Part shown: positions 18,524-25,983 of the stretch, piece after piece
Position numbering within the stretch: the first letter of the stretch is position 1
Layout: every line of letters starts with the position of its first letter
Source of the DNA: Alphaproteobacteria bacterium
GTDB taxonomy: Bacteria; Pseudomonadota; Alphaproteobacteria; Caulobacterales; Maricaulaceae
Length of the DNA: 64,000 bases
Assembly (NCBI GenBank): GCA_016124675.1
Contig: WGNG01000017.1
Location: 23,877-87,876, forward strand
Direction of reading: 5' to 3'
The notes under the pieces: model-generated
Database searches by the model: none
Told to the model about the DNA's origin: nothing
The model's input: only the letters and a program-made list of their open reading frames with translations
Translations under genes and position numbers: made by a program

Positions 18524-19135
18524 CTAACAGCCCGGATTCAGCGCCGCGCCCAGCCGGGCCATGAGGCGGCTCACCAGCACCTCGCGGTCCGCGGGCTCCA
18601 GCGGCAGGGTGTGCAGCACGTCCGACTGCATCAGGCTGGCCAGACCATGCAGGCAGGACCATGTGAACAGGGCGTCGTGGCGGGCCGGATGGTCCACCAC
18701 CACCGCAACATCGCGCACATTCAGGGAGGTCAGGCGGTTTTGAAGGATGTCGAAGGCGTGGCGGGCCTTGGCCATCATGTCGGGATGATCGGAGGGCGCA
18801 GGCAGGGGCGCGTTGAACATCAGCCGGTATTTCAGCGGAAATTCGCGCGCATAGCTGAGATAGGCGAGCCCCATCTCGCCCAGATCCGCCCAGCCGTCTT
18901 GATGGCGCGGGCGGGCCTCCAGAAAGGCGGCGAACTCGGCGTAACAGCGCGCCACCACGGCGGCCAGGATATGGTCGCGGGTGGGAAAATGCTTGTAGGG
19001 CGCCTGGTGGGAGACGCCCAGGCGCCGGGCGACCTCGCGCAGGCTCAGCTGCTCGACGCCATCGGCTTCGATGATGTCCAGCGCCGTGTCGATGCACGAC
19101 TCCTTGATGGTGTCAGGCTTTGCTCGCGTCGCCAT
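18524..19135 (-). CDS. TetR/AcrR family repressor
   Basis: A 203-residue regulator. The HTH is LSLREVARRLGVSHQAPYKHFPTRDHIL, near 30-57. The ligand domain has the layout of the WHG/TetR_C_33 group, with PLKYRLMFN and a central TWSCLHGLA. It overlaps the end of the SDR gene by 23 bp, so the two are one operon. Two matching inverted repeats upstream of the SDR start are its likely operators. Confidence 0.88.
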   Translation of the reverse strand: MATRAKPDTIKESCIDTALDIIEADGVEQLSLREVARRLGVSHQAPYKHFPTRDHILAAVVARCYAEFAAFLEARPRHQDGWADLGEMGLAYLSYAREFPLKYRLMFNAPLPAPSDHPDMMAKARHAFDILQNRLTSLNVRDVAVVVDHPARHDALFTWSCLHGLASLMQSDVLHTLPLEPADREVLVSRLMARLGAALNPGC

Positions 19136-19925
19136 TACGGTGCCGGGTCATGCCTTTCATGATCGTGCTCATGATCCGCCGGCGGGCGAATCGCGGGAGC
19201 ATCGACAGACTGTAACCCAGCAGCTTGGCCAGCGCGCCCGGGCGCACCAATCCGGTCCGCCCCAGGGCCCGGAACGCACCGCGTGCGATGGTGACGGGCC
19301 GCGCCGCCCCGCCCATCTGCATGCCCGCCCGCGCCGCAAAGCCGGAGTTAACGGGACCGGGCGCCACGGCCAACACGTCGATCCCGCGCGGGGCCAGCTC
19401 CAGGCGCAGGCCTTCGGCGAAGACCTGCGCCCAGGCCTTGGTGGCGGCGTAATTGGCCGAGCGCGCCACGCCCTGGAACGCCACGATGGAGCTCATCAGA
19501 ATGATGGCGCCCTTGCCGCGTTCGATGAAGCGCTTTGAAAACACATGGGTGAGCGCGGCCGAGGCGCGGCAATTGACGTCGATCATGTCCAGCTCGTCTT
19601 CGGCGGGGATGTCGACAAAGTCGCCAGACGTGCCGTACCCGGCGCAATTGGCCAGAAGGCCGATATCAAGCGCCTCCGTCCGGCCGGTCACGGCGGCCAC
19701 GCCGTCGGCCCTGGCCAGGTCCGCCACGATCATGCGCGTCTCTACGCCGTAGGTCTGTTTGAGCTGAACGCTGATATCGGCCAGCCGCGCCTCGCTGCGC
19801 GCCACCAGCACCACATTGAGGCGCCGGCGCGCAGCCTCGAACGCCATCGCCTCGCCAATGCCCGATGACGCGCCGGTGATCAGCGCCCAGGGTCCATATT
19901 TTTTCTGAAAGGCTTTCGCGCCCAT
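19113..19925 (-). CDS. Short-chain dehydrogenase/reductase
   Basis: A 270-residue SDR with TGASSGIGEA near residue 18, LLANCAGYG, a catalytic SS...YAATKAW pattern and a long C-terminal extension ending in a basic tail. It resembles the DltE/YqjQ-like SDR group often paired with TetR regulators. It is the first gene of an operon with the TetR repressor and reads away from two operator-like sites. Substrate unknown. Confidence 0.85.
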   Translation of the reverse strand: MGAKAFQKKYGPWALITGASSGIGEAMAFEAARRRLNVVLVARSEARLADISVQLKQTYGVETRMIVADLARADGVAAVTGRTEALDIGLLANCAGYGTSGDFVDIPAEDELDMIDVNCRASAALTHVFSKRFIERGKGAIILMSSIVAFQGVARSANYAATKAWAQVFAEGLRLELAPRGIDVLAVAPGPVNSGFAARAGMQMGGAARPVTIARGAFRALGRTGLVRPGALAKLLGYSLSMLPRFARRRIMSTIMKGMTRHRNGDASKA

Positions 19926-19942
19926 GGCGGCATCTCCGAAAA

Positions 19943-19959
19943 GGTTGACAGCGTCAACC
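19943..19959. promoter_or_regulatory. TetR operator, copy 1
   Basis: A perfect 17-bp palindrome, GGTTGACAGCGTCAACC, with 7-bp arms and a 3-bp centre. It is 18 bp upstream of the SDR-tetR operon. Copy 2 has the same half-site and is centred 30 bp away, about three helical turns. Confidence 0.72.
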
Positions 19960-19973
19960 CAATATGGGAGCAG

Positions 19974-19988
19974 GTAGACGCTGTCAAC
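19974..19988. promoter_or_regulatory. TetR operator, copy 2
   Basis: GTAGACGCTGTCAAC is the same inverted repeat as copy 1 with one mismatch in one arm. It ends 16 bp before the divergent 120-residue gene, so a repressor here would control both directions. Confidence 0.65.
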
Positions 19989-20004
19989 TCGCGAGATACC
20001 TGCC

Positions 20005-20367
20005 GTGACCGAAACCCCTGAACTCCCTGAAACCCTGGTCTATGTGTCGATCACGGGGCTGCGCGTGCGCCATCCGCGCCATGACATGCTGTTCTGGGAG
20101 CATGCCGTGGCCTCCATGCTCCAGGCCCAGAGCGCGCAGGGCAATCTGCGCGCCGAGGCGCGCACGGTGGATGATGTGCACCATACGCTCAGCGTCTGGG
20201 AGAGCCGGGAGGCAATGCTCGCCTATCTGCGCAGCGGGCCGCATCTGGAGGCGCTGCGCCTGTTTCGCAAGATCGCAACGGGCAAGGTGCTGGGCCTGCA
20301 CACAGACACCGTCCCCGCCTGGGCTGATGTGCCGAAGCTCTGGCGCGAGCAGGGCCGGGACGTCTGA
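20005..20367 (+). CDS. Small DUF3291/monooxygenase-like ferredoxin-fold protein
   Basis: A 120-residue protein from a GTG start. The pattern VSITGLRVRHPRHDMLFWEHAVASM, then HTLSVWESREAMLAYLRSGPHLEALRLF, resembles the DUF3291 and spheroidene-monooxygenase-like fold, where small dimeric barrels handle hydrophobic substrates. Function not established. It is divergent from the SDR-tetR operon across twin operators and is likely co-regulated with it. Confidence 0.68.
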   Translation: MTETPELPETLVYVSITGLRVRHPRHDMLFWEHAVASMLQAQSAQGNLRAEARTVDDVHHTLSVWESREAMLAYLRSGPHLEALRLFRKIATGKVLGLHTDTVPAWADVPKLWREQGRDV

Positions 20368-20440
20368 GCCGGTTCGAGGGCGCCCCCTACCCCCGCCGCA
20401 GCGGCATCGTCAGACAGCCGCCTCCGACGCACGCACCCGC

Positions 20441-21871
20441 CTAATCCTCCCCCGCCGGAAAGGTCAGCGCGATGCGCAGGCCGGGGCCGTGGCCGTCCAC
20501 AGCGCCGGGGCCGTCATCGAGGGTGAGCGCGGCGCCGTGCACCTCGGCGATGGCCTGGACGAGCGACAGGCCGAGCCCGACGCCCGGCAGGGAGCGCGAT
20601 TTTTCCAGCCGCACAAAACGCTCCAGCACGCGCGCGCGGTGCTCCATGGGGATGCCCGGTCCGGTGTCGGTGACGGAGATTTCCAGCGCGCCGGCCGCCG
20701 TGCGCCGTCCGCGCAGCACCACCGCGCCCCCCCCGGGCGTGTATTTCACGGCGTTGTCGAGGATGTTGGCCACGGCCTGGGCGATGAGCTCGCGGTCGCC
20801 CAGAAGGGTGAGGCCGGGCGGGCAGTCGCAGGCGAATTCCAGGCCCGTCTCCTCGCACACTGGCTCATAAAGCTCGGCCACGTCGCTGAGCAGGGCAGTG
20901 ATGTCCAGCGTCTCGAACGCGCGGCGGCGTTCGCCGGCCTGCAGCCGGGCCAGCGACATGACGGCGTTGAAGGTGCGAAGGAGCTCGTCCACATCGCTGA
21001 TGGCGCGCTGCAGCGCCGCCTCGCGCGCCTCGGCGTCGTCAGAATCGATGAGCGCGCCTTCGAGGCGCCCGCGCAGGCGCGTCAGCGGCAGGCGCAGATC
21101 GTGGGCGATGGAATCGCCCGCCGTGCGCATGCGCTGCATGAGATGCTCCACCCGGTCGAGCATGGCGTTGAAGTTGGAGGAGAGCTCGTCGAGATCATCG
21201 CCGGTGTGATTGCGCGGGGCGCGGGTCTCCAGCCGGCCGGCCTTGATGGCGCGGGCCGCGGCGTTGATGGCGTCGAGGCGGCGCGAGAAGCGGCGGCTGA
21301 CCACGGCGCCGGAGATGATCCCCAGCCCCAGCGCCAGGGCCGAGGCGAGCAGCACGGCGTTGAGCGTGTTGGAGACAAAGCGCGCCTCCTCCTCCACATC
21401 CATGCCGACGAACACGCGGTGGCCGCCCGACAGCTCGGCGATCCGGCCGCGCGCATTGCGCCCCTCGCCACCCTGCGCGCCGTCGGCGGGCGCGCGGTCA
21501 TAGACAAAGCGCACGCGGCCCTGCGCATCGGCAGGCGCGGCGGGCAGGCCGGAGATATTGCCTGACAGGCGGCGCCGGTCAGGATCGAGGAAGAGATAGA
21601 GAAACTCCCCGCCCCCCACCGATCGCTGGACGATATAGCGGTTGGCCGCAGAGGCGCCGCCCGCGGCGTAGCGGGCCTCGATCTGCGCAATCTCGGCGGT
21701 GATGGAGGCATCGGCCCGGTTCATCGAGGCGCCCACCGTGGCGGCGTAGACCAGAGCCAGGATGACAAAGCTCGACAGCGCAAACAGGCCCGCCGACAAC
21801 AGCGTCAGCCGGAAGGCGGTGGTGCGCAGGAAGCGCGGCAGGGGCCAGGTCTGTCCTTCGGGCTGGGTCAC
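20441..21871 (-). CDS. Sensor histidine kinase
   Basis: A 476-residue membrane kinase with two membrane helices (about 22-46 and 168-190) flanking a periplasmic sensor. A HAMP linker follows, then an H-box with HDLRLPLTRLR, an N-box NILDNAVKYTPGGG, and the G1/F/G2 boxes DTGPGIP and GVGLGLSLV. It lies 31 bp downstream of its response regulator. In rhizobia the same pair sits between degP and glnE, so an envelope-stress role is plausible but inferred. Confidence 0.9.
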   Translation of the reverse strand: MTQPEGQTWPLPRFLRTTAFRLTLLSAGLFALSSFVILALVYAATVGASMNRADASITAEIAQIEARYAAGGASAANRYIVQRSVGGGEFLYLFLDPDRRRLSGNISGLPAAPADAQGRVRFVYDRAPADGAQGGEGRNARGRIAELSGGHRVFVGMDVEEEARFVSNTLNAVLLASALALGLGIISGAVVSRRFSRRLDAINAAARAIKAGRLETRAPRNHTGDDLDELSSNFNAMLDRVEHLMQRMRTAGDSIAHDLRLPLTRLRGRLEGALIDSDDAEAREAALQRAISDVDELLRTFNAVMSLARLQAGERRRAFETLDITALLSDVAELYEPVCEETGLEFACDCPPGLTLLGDRELIAQAVANILDNAVKYTPGGGAVVLRGRRTAAGALEISVTDTGPGIPMEHRARVLERFVRLEKSRSLPGVGLGLSLVQAIAEVHGAALTLDDGPGAVDGHGPGLRIALTFPAGED

Positions 21872-21902
21872 GCCGTCTCGCGGGCTGGTCAGGAAAAGGG
21901 CC

Positions 21903-22574
21903 TCAGGACTGGAGACGATAGCCCGCCCCGCGCACGGTGTGCAGCATGGAGGAGCTGAACGGCTTGTCGATCTTGGCGCGCAGGCGCGAGATGTGCACGT
22001 CGATCACATTGGTCTGGGGGTCGAAATGATAATCCCACACCTTTTCCAGCAGCATGGTGCGGGTGACGACCTGGCCGGCATTGCGCATCAGGAATTCCAG
22101 AAGCCGGAATTCGCGCGGCTGCAACAGGATCGCCTCGCCGCCGCGCTTTACGGTGCGCGCCAGAAGGTCCATCTGCAGATCACCGACCTCCAGACGGGTC
22201 TTCACCGCGTCGGGGTTGCGGCGGCGGGCAAGCGCGTCGACGCGGGCGATGAGCTCGGACGGAGCGTAGGGCTTGACCAGATAATCGTCGCCGCCGGCTT
22301 TCAGGCCGTCGACGCGGTCATCCACCTCGCCCAGGGCTGACAGGATCAGCACCGGGGTCTTGTCGCCCTCGGCGCGCAGGGCGGCGACCATGGACAGGCC
22401 ATCGCGCCGCGGCATCATGCGGTCGACGATCAGCACGTCGAACGCGCCCTCGCGCGCCAGGGCGAGCCCGTCCTCGCCGTCATGGGCGGTGTCGGCGACG
22501 TGCCCGCACTCGCGCAGCATTTTTGCAATGTTGCGCGCGACCTCCCGGTCATCCTCGACAATCAGAACCCGCAT
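21903..22574 (-). CDS. OmpR-family response regulator
   Basis: A 223-residue regulator. The receiver domain begins MRVLIVEDDREVARN, with phospho-acceptor Asp in VLIVDRMMPRRDG. The winged-helix output domain has LLQPREFRLLEFLMRNAGQVVTRTMLLEKVWDYHFDPQTNVIDVHISRLR. ATG 22574 is the natural start; a longer open frame reaches 22658. It pairs with the kinase directly downstream. Confidence 0.93.
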   Translation of the reverse strand: MRVLIVEDDREVARNIAKMLRECGHVADTAHDGEDGLALAREGAFDVLIVDRMMPRRDGLSMVAALRAEGDKTPVLILSALGEVDDRVDGLKAGGDDYLVKPYAPSELIARVDALARRRNPDAVKTRLEVGDLQMDLLARTVKRGGEAILLQPREFRLLEFLMRNAGQVVTRTMLLEKVWDYHFDPQTNVIDVHISRLRAKIDKPFSSSMLHTVRGAGYRLQS

Positions 22575-22676
22575 GGCGTCCTCACATCCGTTTGCGTGCG
22601 CCAGCGGACCCCGAGCGGGGCGTGGCGCGTGACCGGGCCTGACTGCGTCAGCCCGCACGCTCTACCTCTTTGATTC

Positions 22677-22725
22677 AGAGCGCAATTTATCCGAAAACCG
22701 GTTCCCGCTTTTCGGATTGCGCTCT
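22677..22725. repeat. REP-like palindrome overlapping the degP stop
   Basis: AGAGCGCAA at 22677-22685 pairs with TTGCGCTCT at 22717-22725, and TCCGAAAA at 22690-22697 pairs with TTTTCGGA at 22709-22716. The result is a long hairpin with one 4-nt bulge and a CCGGTTCCCG-type loop. This type of palindrome, with CCGAAAACCGG in the middle, is recurrent in alphaproteobacterial genomes. Its right arm overlaps the TAG stop of degP, so it probably also serves as the 3' end of that mRNA. Confidence 0.65.
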
Positions 22726-24205
22726 AGTCCATCTCGTCCAGATCCAGCGCGGCGTAACGCTGCTGGCCGCCCTGCATGGCGACGAACACCAGAAGGGCCG
22801 CGCGCCCGCGTGCGCGCACCTCTTCGGCGGCGGCGCGGAAATCGGCCACGGTGCGCACATCGCGCCCGCCCGCTTCCAGGATCGCGTCGCCCGGGCGCAG
22901 GCCCTTGCGGGCCGCTTCGGAGTCCGGCTCGATGTCGGCGACGAGGAGGCCGCGATCGCCCAGATCCAGGCGCGCGCGGTCCTGCGCGGACGGAGCTTCC
23001 AGCGTCATGCCGAAGAAGCGCGGCGCATCTTCCGGCGCCTCAGGCCGGACCGGCGCTGCGGGACCGTTGATGTCGGCGGGACGCTCGGCCAGGCGCACGC
23101 GCACGGTGCGCTCGCGGCCATCGCGCACCACGCCGAGCGTGATCTGCTCGCCCGGCGCAAAGGCGCCCACGCGCTGGGTCAGCACGCGCGCGCCGGACAC
23201 CGGCACGCCGTTGATGGTGGTGACGATGTCGCCATTCTGCAAACCGCCCTGCTCGGCGGGGGTGCCGGCCAGCACCTGGTTGATCAGCACGCCGTCCATG
23301 TCCTCATCCAGGCCCATGGCGTCGAGCAGATCCGCCGTGAGGTCGGCGGGCGAAATCCCGAGATAGCCGCGGCGCACCTCGCCACGCTCGATGAGCTGGT
23401 CGATGATGGAGGCCGCCACGTCGGAGGGAATGGCGAAGCCGATGCCGACATTCCCGCCCGTGGGCGAGATGATGGCGGAGTTCACGCCGACGACGCGGCC
23501 ATTAAGGTCAAAGGCGGGACCGCCCGAATTGCCGCGATTGATGGGCGCGTCCACCTGGAGAAAATCGATATAGGCCTGGGCCGGGCTCATCTGGCGCCCG
23601 ATGGCCGAGACGATGCCGGCGGTCGCCGTGCCGCCCAGGCCGAACGGATTGCCCACCGCCACGACCCAGTCGCCGACGCGGATGTCGAGCTCGCGCGCCA
23701 GCTCCACATAGGCGAAGGGGCGCGAGCCCGGCTCGACGCGCAGGAGCGCCAGATCGGTCAGCTCGTCGCGCCCGACCACCTGAGCCGGAAAGCTGCGCCC
23801 GTCGCTGAGCGCCACGCGGATGGAATCGGCGCCGGCGATGACATGGTTGTTGGTGACCAGAAGCCCGTCGGGGCTGATGAAGAAGCCCGAGCCCTGAGAC
23901 CGGCGCGGACGCGGCGCGGCCTGCGGGCCGGGCATGCCGCCAAAACGCTCGAAGAATTCACGCAGCTGCGGCGGCATCTCGCTGAGATCGGGGACCTCTT
24001 CGGGGCTGACAGCGCCTTCGGCCTCGATGGAGACCACGGCCGGGCTGACCCGTTCGATCAGATCGGCGAAACTCATCGGCGCGCCGTTGGGCGCCGCATA
24101 GGCCTGGGCATGAGCGGACGCGCCGGTCAGGGCTGCGCCCGGAACAGACGCGGCGAGGGCGAGGCCGGCGGCGGCGGAAACAAGCAAGCGCTGGGTCAGT
24201 GTCAT
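22724..24205 (-). CDS. degP: Periplasmic serine protease DegP/HtrA
   Basis: A periplasmic protease/chaperone, 493 residues. A signal peptide ends in ASAHAQ. The catalytic triad is visible in TNNHVIAG (His), ELTDLALLRV (Asp) and INRGNSGGPAF (Ser), followed by two PDZ domains (LGISPADLTADLL..., and GLLVADIEPDSEAARKGLRPGD). ATG 24205 is chosen because the signal peptide begins there. It lies between the ccm operon and the two-component pair, the conserved alphaproteobacterial order. Confidence 0.95.
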   Translation of the reverse strand: MTLTQRLLVSAAAGLALAASVPGAALTGASAHAQAYAAPNGAPMSFADLIERVSPAVVSIEAEGAVSPEEVPDLSEMPPQLREFFERFGGMPGPQAAPRPRRSQGSGFFISPDGLLVTNNHVIAGADSIRVALSDGRSFPAQVVGRDELTDLALLRVEPGSRPFAYVELARELDIRVGDWVVAVGNPFGLGGTATAGIVSAIGRQMSPAQAYIDFLQVDAPINRGNSGGPAFDLNGRVVGVNSAIISPTGGNVGIGFAIPSDVAASIIDQLIERGEVRRGYLGISPADLTADLLDAMGLDEDMDGVLINQVLAGTPAEQGGLQNGDIVTTINGVPVSGARVLTQRVGAFAPGEQITLGVVRDGRERTVRVRLAERPADINGPAAPVRPEAPEDAPRFFGMTLEAPSAQDRARLDLGDRGLLVADIEPDSEAARKGLRPGDAILEAGGRDVRTVADFRAAAEEVRARGRAALLVFVAMQGGQQRYAALDLDEMD

Positions 24206-24307
24206 TCGATTGGCGATCCTGTCGCTGGGGGCGCGCGGGCGAAACCGTGCACCGACTGGGTGATGTAGGCATGACGCACCCGGGATCACCATATTATTAC
24301 GGCGATC

Positions 24308-24321
24308 TTACGGATGCGTAA
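24308..24321. promoter_or_regulatory. Palindrome upstream of degP
   Basis: TTACGGATGCGTAA has 5-bp arms around 4 bp and lies about 100 bp upstream of the degP start, just after the previous gene. It could be a binding site for a degP regulator. This is a weak inference from position and symmetry. Confidence 0.25.
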
Positions 24322-24326
24322 TCTTG

Positions 24327-25526
24327 TCAGCTGTGGTCAGCCGCTTCGGTCTCGATGCGGCTGGCGCGTTCCAGCGTCCGGTGGACCGGGCATTTGCCGG
24401 CGATCTCCAGAAGCTTGCCGGACAGATCGCCCGCCCCGCCCTCGACCGAGATGACGCGGCGGAAGATGTCGGCGGGCCCCTCGCCGCCCGTGTTGCGCTC
24501 ATGGGTCACGAGGGTGCGGATGCGGCCCAGATCATGGCCCTTGCGCCGGGCGTACATGCGCAGCGTCATCGTGGTGCAGGCCGCCAGCGAGGCGCAGAGC
24601 AGCTGAAAGGGGTGGGGTCCGCCCTCCAGCCCGCCCATGGATTCAGGCTCGTCCACGATGAAGGCGTGCGGCCCCGCCGCCGCCCAGCAGTGATAGCCGC
24701 CAAGCCCGGTCTCCTCCACCAATGCGGCACTGCCGTCAGGCGCGCGCGGCGGCTCGGGCAGGTCGGGGTCGCCGGCATAGCGCAGCGCCCAGGCGGCGAT
24801 GACGTCGGCCGCGTGGCGGGCGTCCGCTTCGTCTGACAACAAATGATCGGCGCCGTCGAGGCTGAGGAAGGTCTTGGGGTGGCGGGCGGCGACGAACAGA
24901 CGCGTGGCGTTGTCGATGCTCACCGTCTCGTCGCGCGGCGCGTGGGCGATGAGGACGGCGGCCCTGAGGCTGGCGATCGCGCCGTCGAGCGTGTGGCCTT
25001 CGATGTCGTCCAGGAATTGCTTGCGGATGCGGAAGGGCCGCCCGGCCAGCATGACCTGCGCCTCGCCGTCGCGCTCGATATCGGCGAGCTGGTCCATGAA
25101 CTGCTTGCGCACATGGGCCGCGTCCGCAGGCGCGCCGATGGTGGCGACCGCCCTGACGCCGGGCAGGCGCGCCGCCGCCGCGATCACCGCCGCTCCGCCC
25201 AGGGAATGACCGATGAGCAGGCCGGGGGCGGCGTGTTCGGCGGCCAGCCACTGCGCAGCCTTTACCAGATCCTCGATATTTGAGCTGAAATTGGTGTTGG
25301 CGAAATCACCCTCGGACTGGCCCAGCCCGGTGAAATCGAACCGCAGCACGGCGATGCCGTGGCGCGTCAGGCGGCGCGAAATGCGCTGGGCGGCGTGAAC
25401 GTCCTTCGAGCAGGAAAAGCAGTGGGCGAAGAGCGCATGAGCGCGCGCGGGGCCAGGCGGGCGCTCCAGACGCGCGGCCAGCGTCTCGCCCAGTGATCCT
25501 GTAAACGTCACCTTGTCCGTGCGCAT
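24327..25526 (-). CDS. Alpha/beta hydrolase fused to OsmC-like domain
   Basis: A 399-residue two-domain protein. The N-terminal alpha/beta hydrolase (about 1-255) has the nucleophile elbow GHSLGG and a late His in DGADHLLSDEAD. The C-terminal OsmC-like domain (about 265-395) has the peroxidatic Cys in LLCASLAACTTM and a resolving Cys in AGKCPVHRTLE. Such fusions are common, and a role in organic peroxide reduction linked to ester hydrolysis is inferred. It lies between ccmH and degP, an extra gene compared with the rhizobial order. Confidence 0.9.
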   Translation of the reverse strand: MRTDKVTFTGSLGETLAARLERPPGPARAHALFAHCFSCSKDVHAAQRISRRLTRHGIAVLRFDFTGLGQSEGDFANTNFSSNIEDLVKAAQWLAAEHAAPGLLIGHSLGGAAVIAAAARLPGVRAVATIGAPADAAHVRKQFMDQLADIERDGEAQVMLAGRPFRIRKQFLDDIEGHTLDGAIASLRAAVLIAHAPRDETVSIDNATRLFVAARHPKTFLSLDGADHLLSDEADARHAADVIAAWALRYAGDPDLPEPPRAPDGSAALVEETGLGGYHCWAAAGPHAFIVDEPESMGGLEGGPHPFQLLCASLAACTTMTLRMYARRKGHDLGRIRTLVTHERNTGGEGPADIFRRVISVEGGAGDLSGKLLEIAGKCPVHRTLERASRIETEAADHS

Positions 25527-25611
25527 GGCGCAGCCCTCATGTGTCGCGCATTATGCGCTGCAGGCGAACGAGGGTGGGACTGACCGGGCGCCAGGGCAAG
25601 GCCCGCAGCGG

Positions 25612-25983
25612 TCAATTGCGCGTGCGCGGCTTGCGCATGGCGGTGAGGAACAAGGCGCCGCCCAGCAGGAGCAGGACCAGCGGCGCGATCCACAGCGGGG
25701 CCGTGCGCGCCTCGAAGGTGGGGCGCATCAGCACTTCATGGCCGAAGCGCTCCACCATGGCCTGACGCAGGTCGGCGTCGGACTGGCCAAGCGCGACCTG
25801 TTCGCGGATGAAGCGGCGCATGTCCTGGGCCATGGGGGCGGTGGAATCCATCACCGACTCGCCCGCGCACACCATGCAGCGCACCTCGCGCATCAGATCC
25901 TGGGCGCGGGCCTCCTCCTCGGGCGGCAGGCCGCCGGGCGCCGCCTGAAGCGCGAGGGCGAGGATCATCGCCTGGACGATCAT
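25612..25983 (-). CDS. ccmH: Cytochrome c maturation protein CcmH/CycL
   Basis: A membrane-anchored thiol reductase that presents reduced apocytochrome c for heme ligation. It has 123 residues, with a signal segment, the active-site Cys36-X2-Cys39 in VRCMVCAGES, and one C-terminal membrane helix. Usual CcmH has Q/N after the second Cys; here it is A-G. It is coupled to ccmF by ATGA and is last in the ccmI-E-F-H operon. Confidence 0.93.
   Translation of the reverse strand: MIVQAMILALALQAAPGGLPPEEEARAQDLMREVRCMVCAGESVMDSTAPMAQDMRRFIREQVALGQSDADLRQAMVERFGHEVLMRPTFEARTAPLWIAPLVLLLLGGALFLTAMRKPRTRN

Noticed and set aside
16459..18564. A 701-codon open frame on the plus strand opposite glnE
   Set aside because: Antisense frame kept open by high GC third positions; composition rich in Arg, Gly and His with no domain, while the opposite strand encodes a complete GlnE.
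22670..24268. A 532-codon plus-strand frame opposite degP
   Set aside because: DegP on the minus strand has all catalytic motifs; the plus frame has none and shows typical antisense composition.
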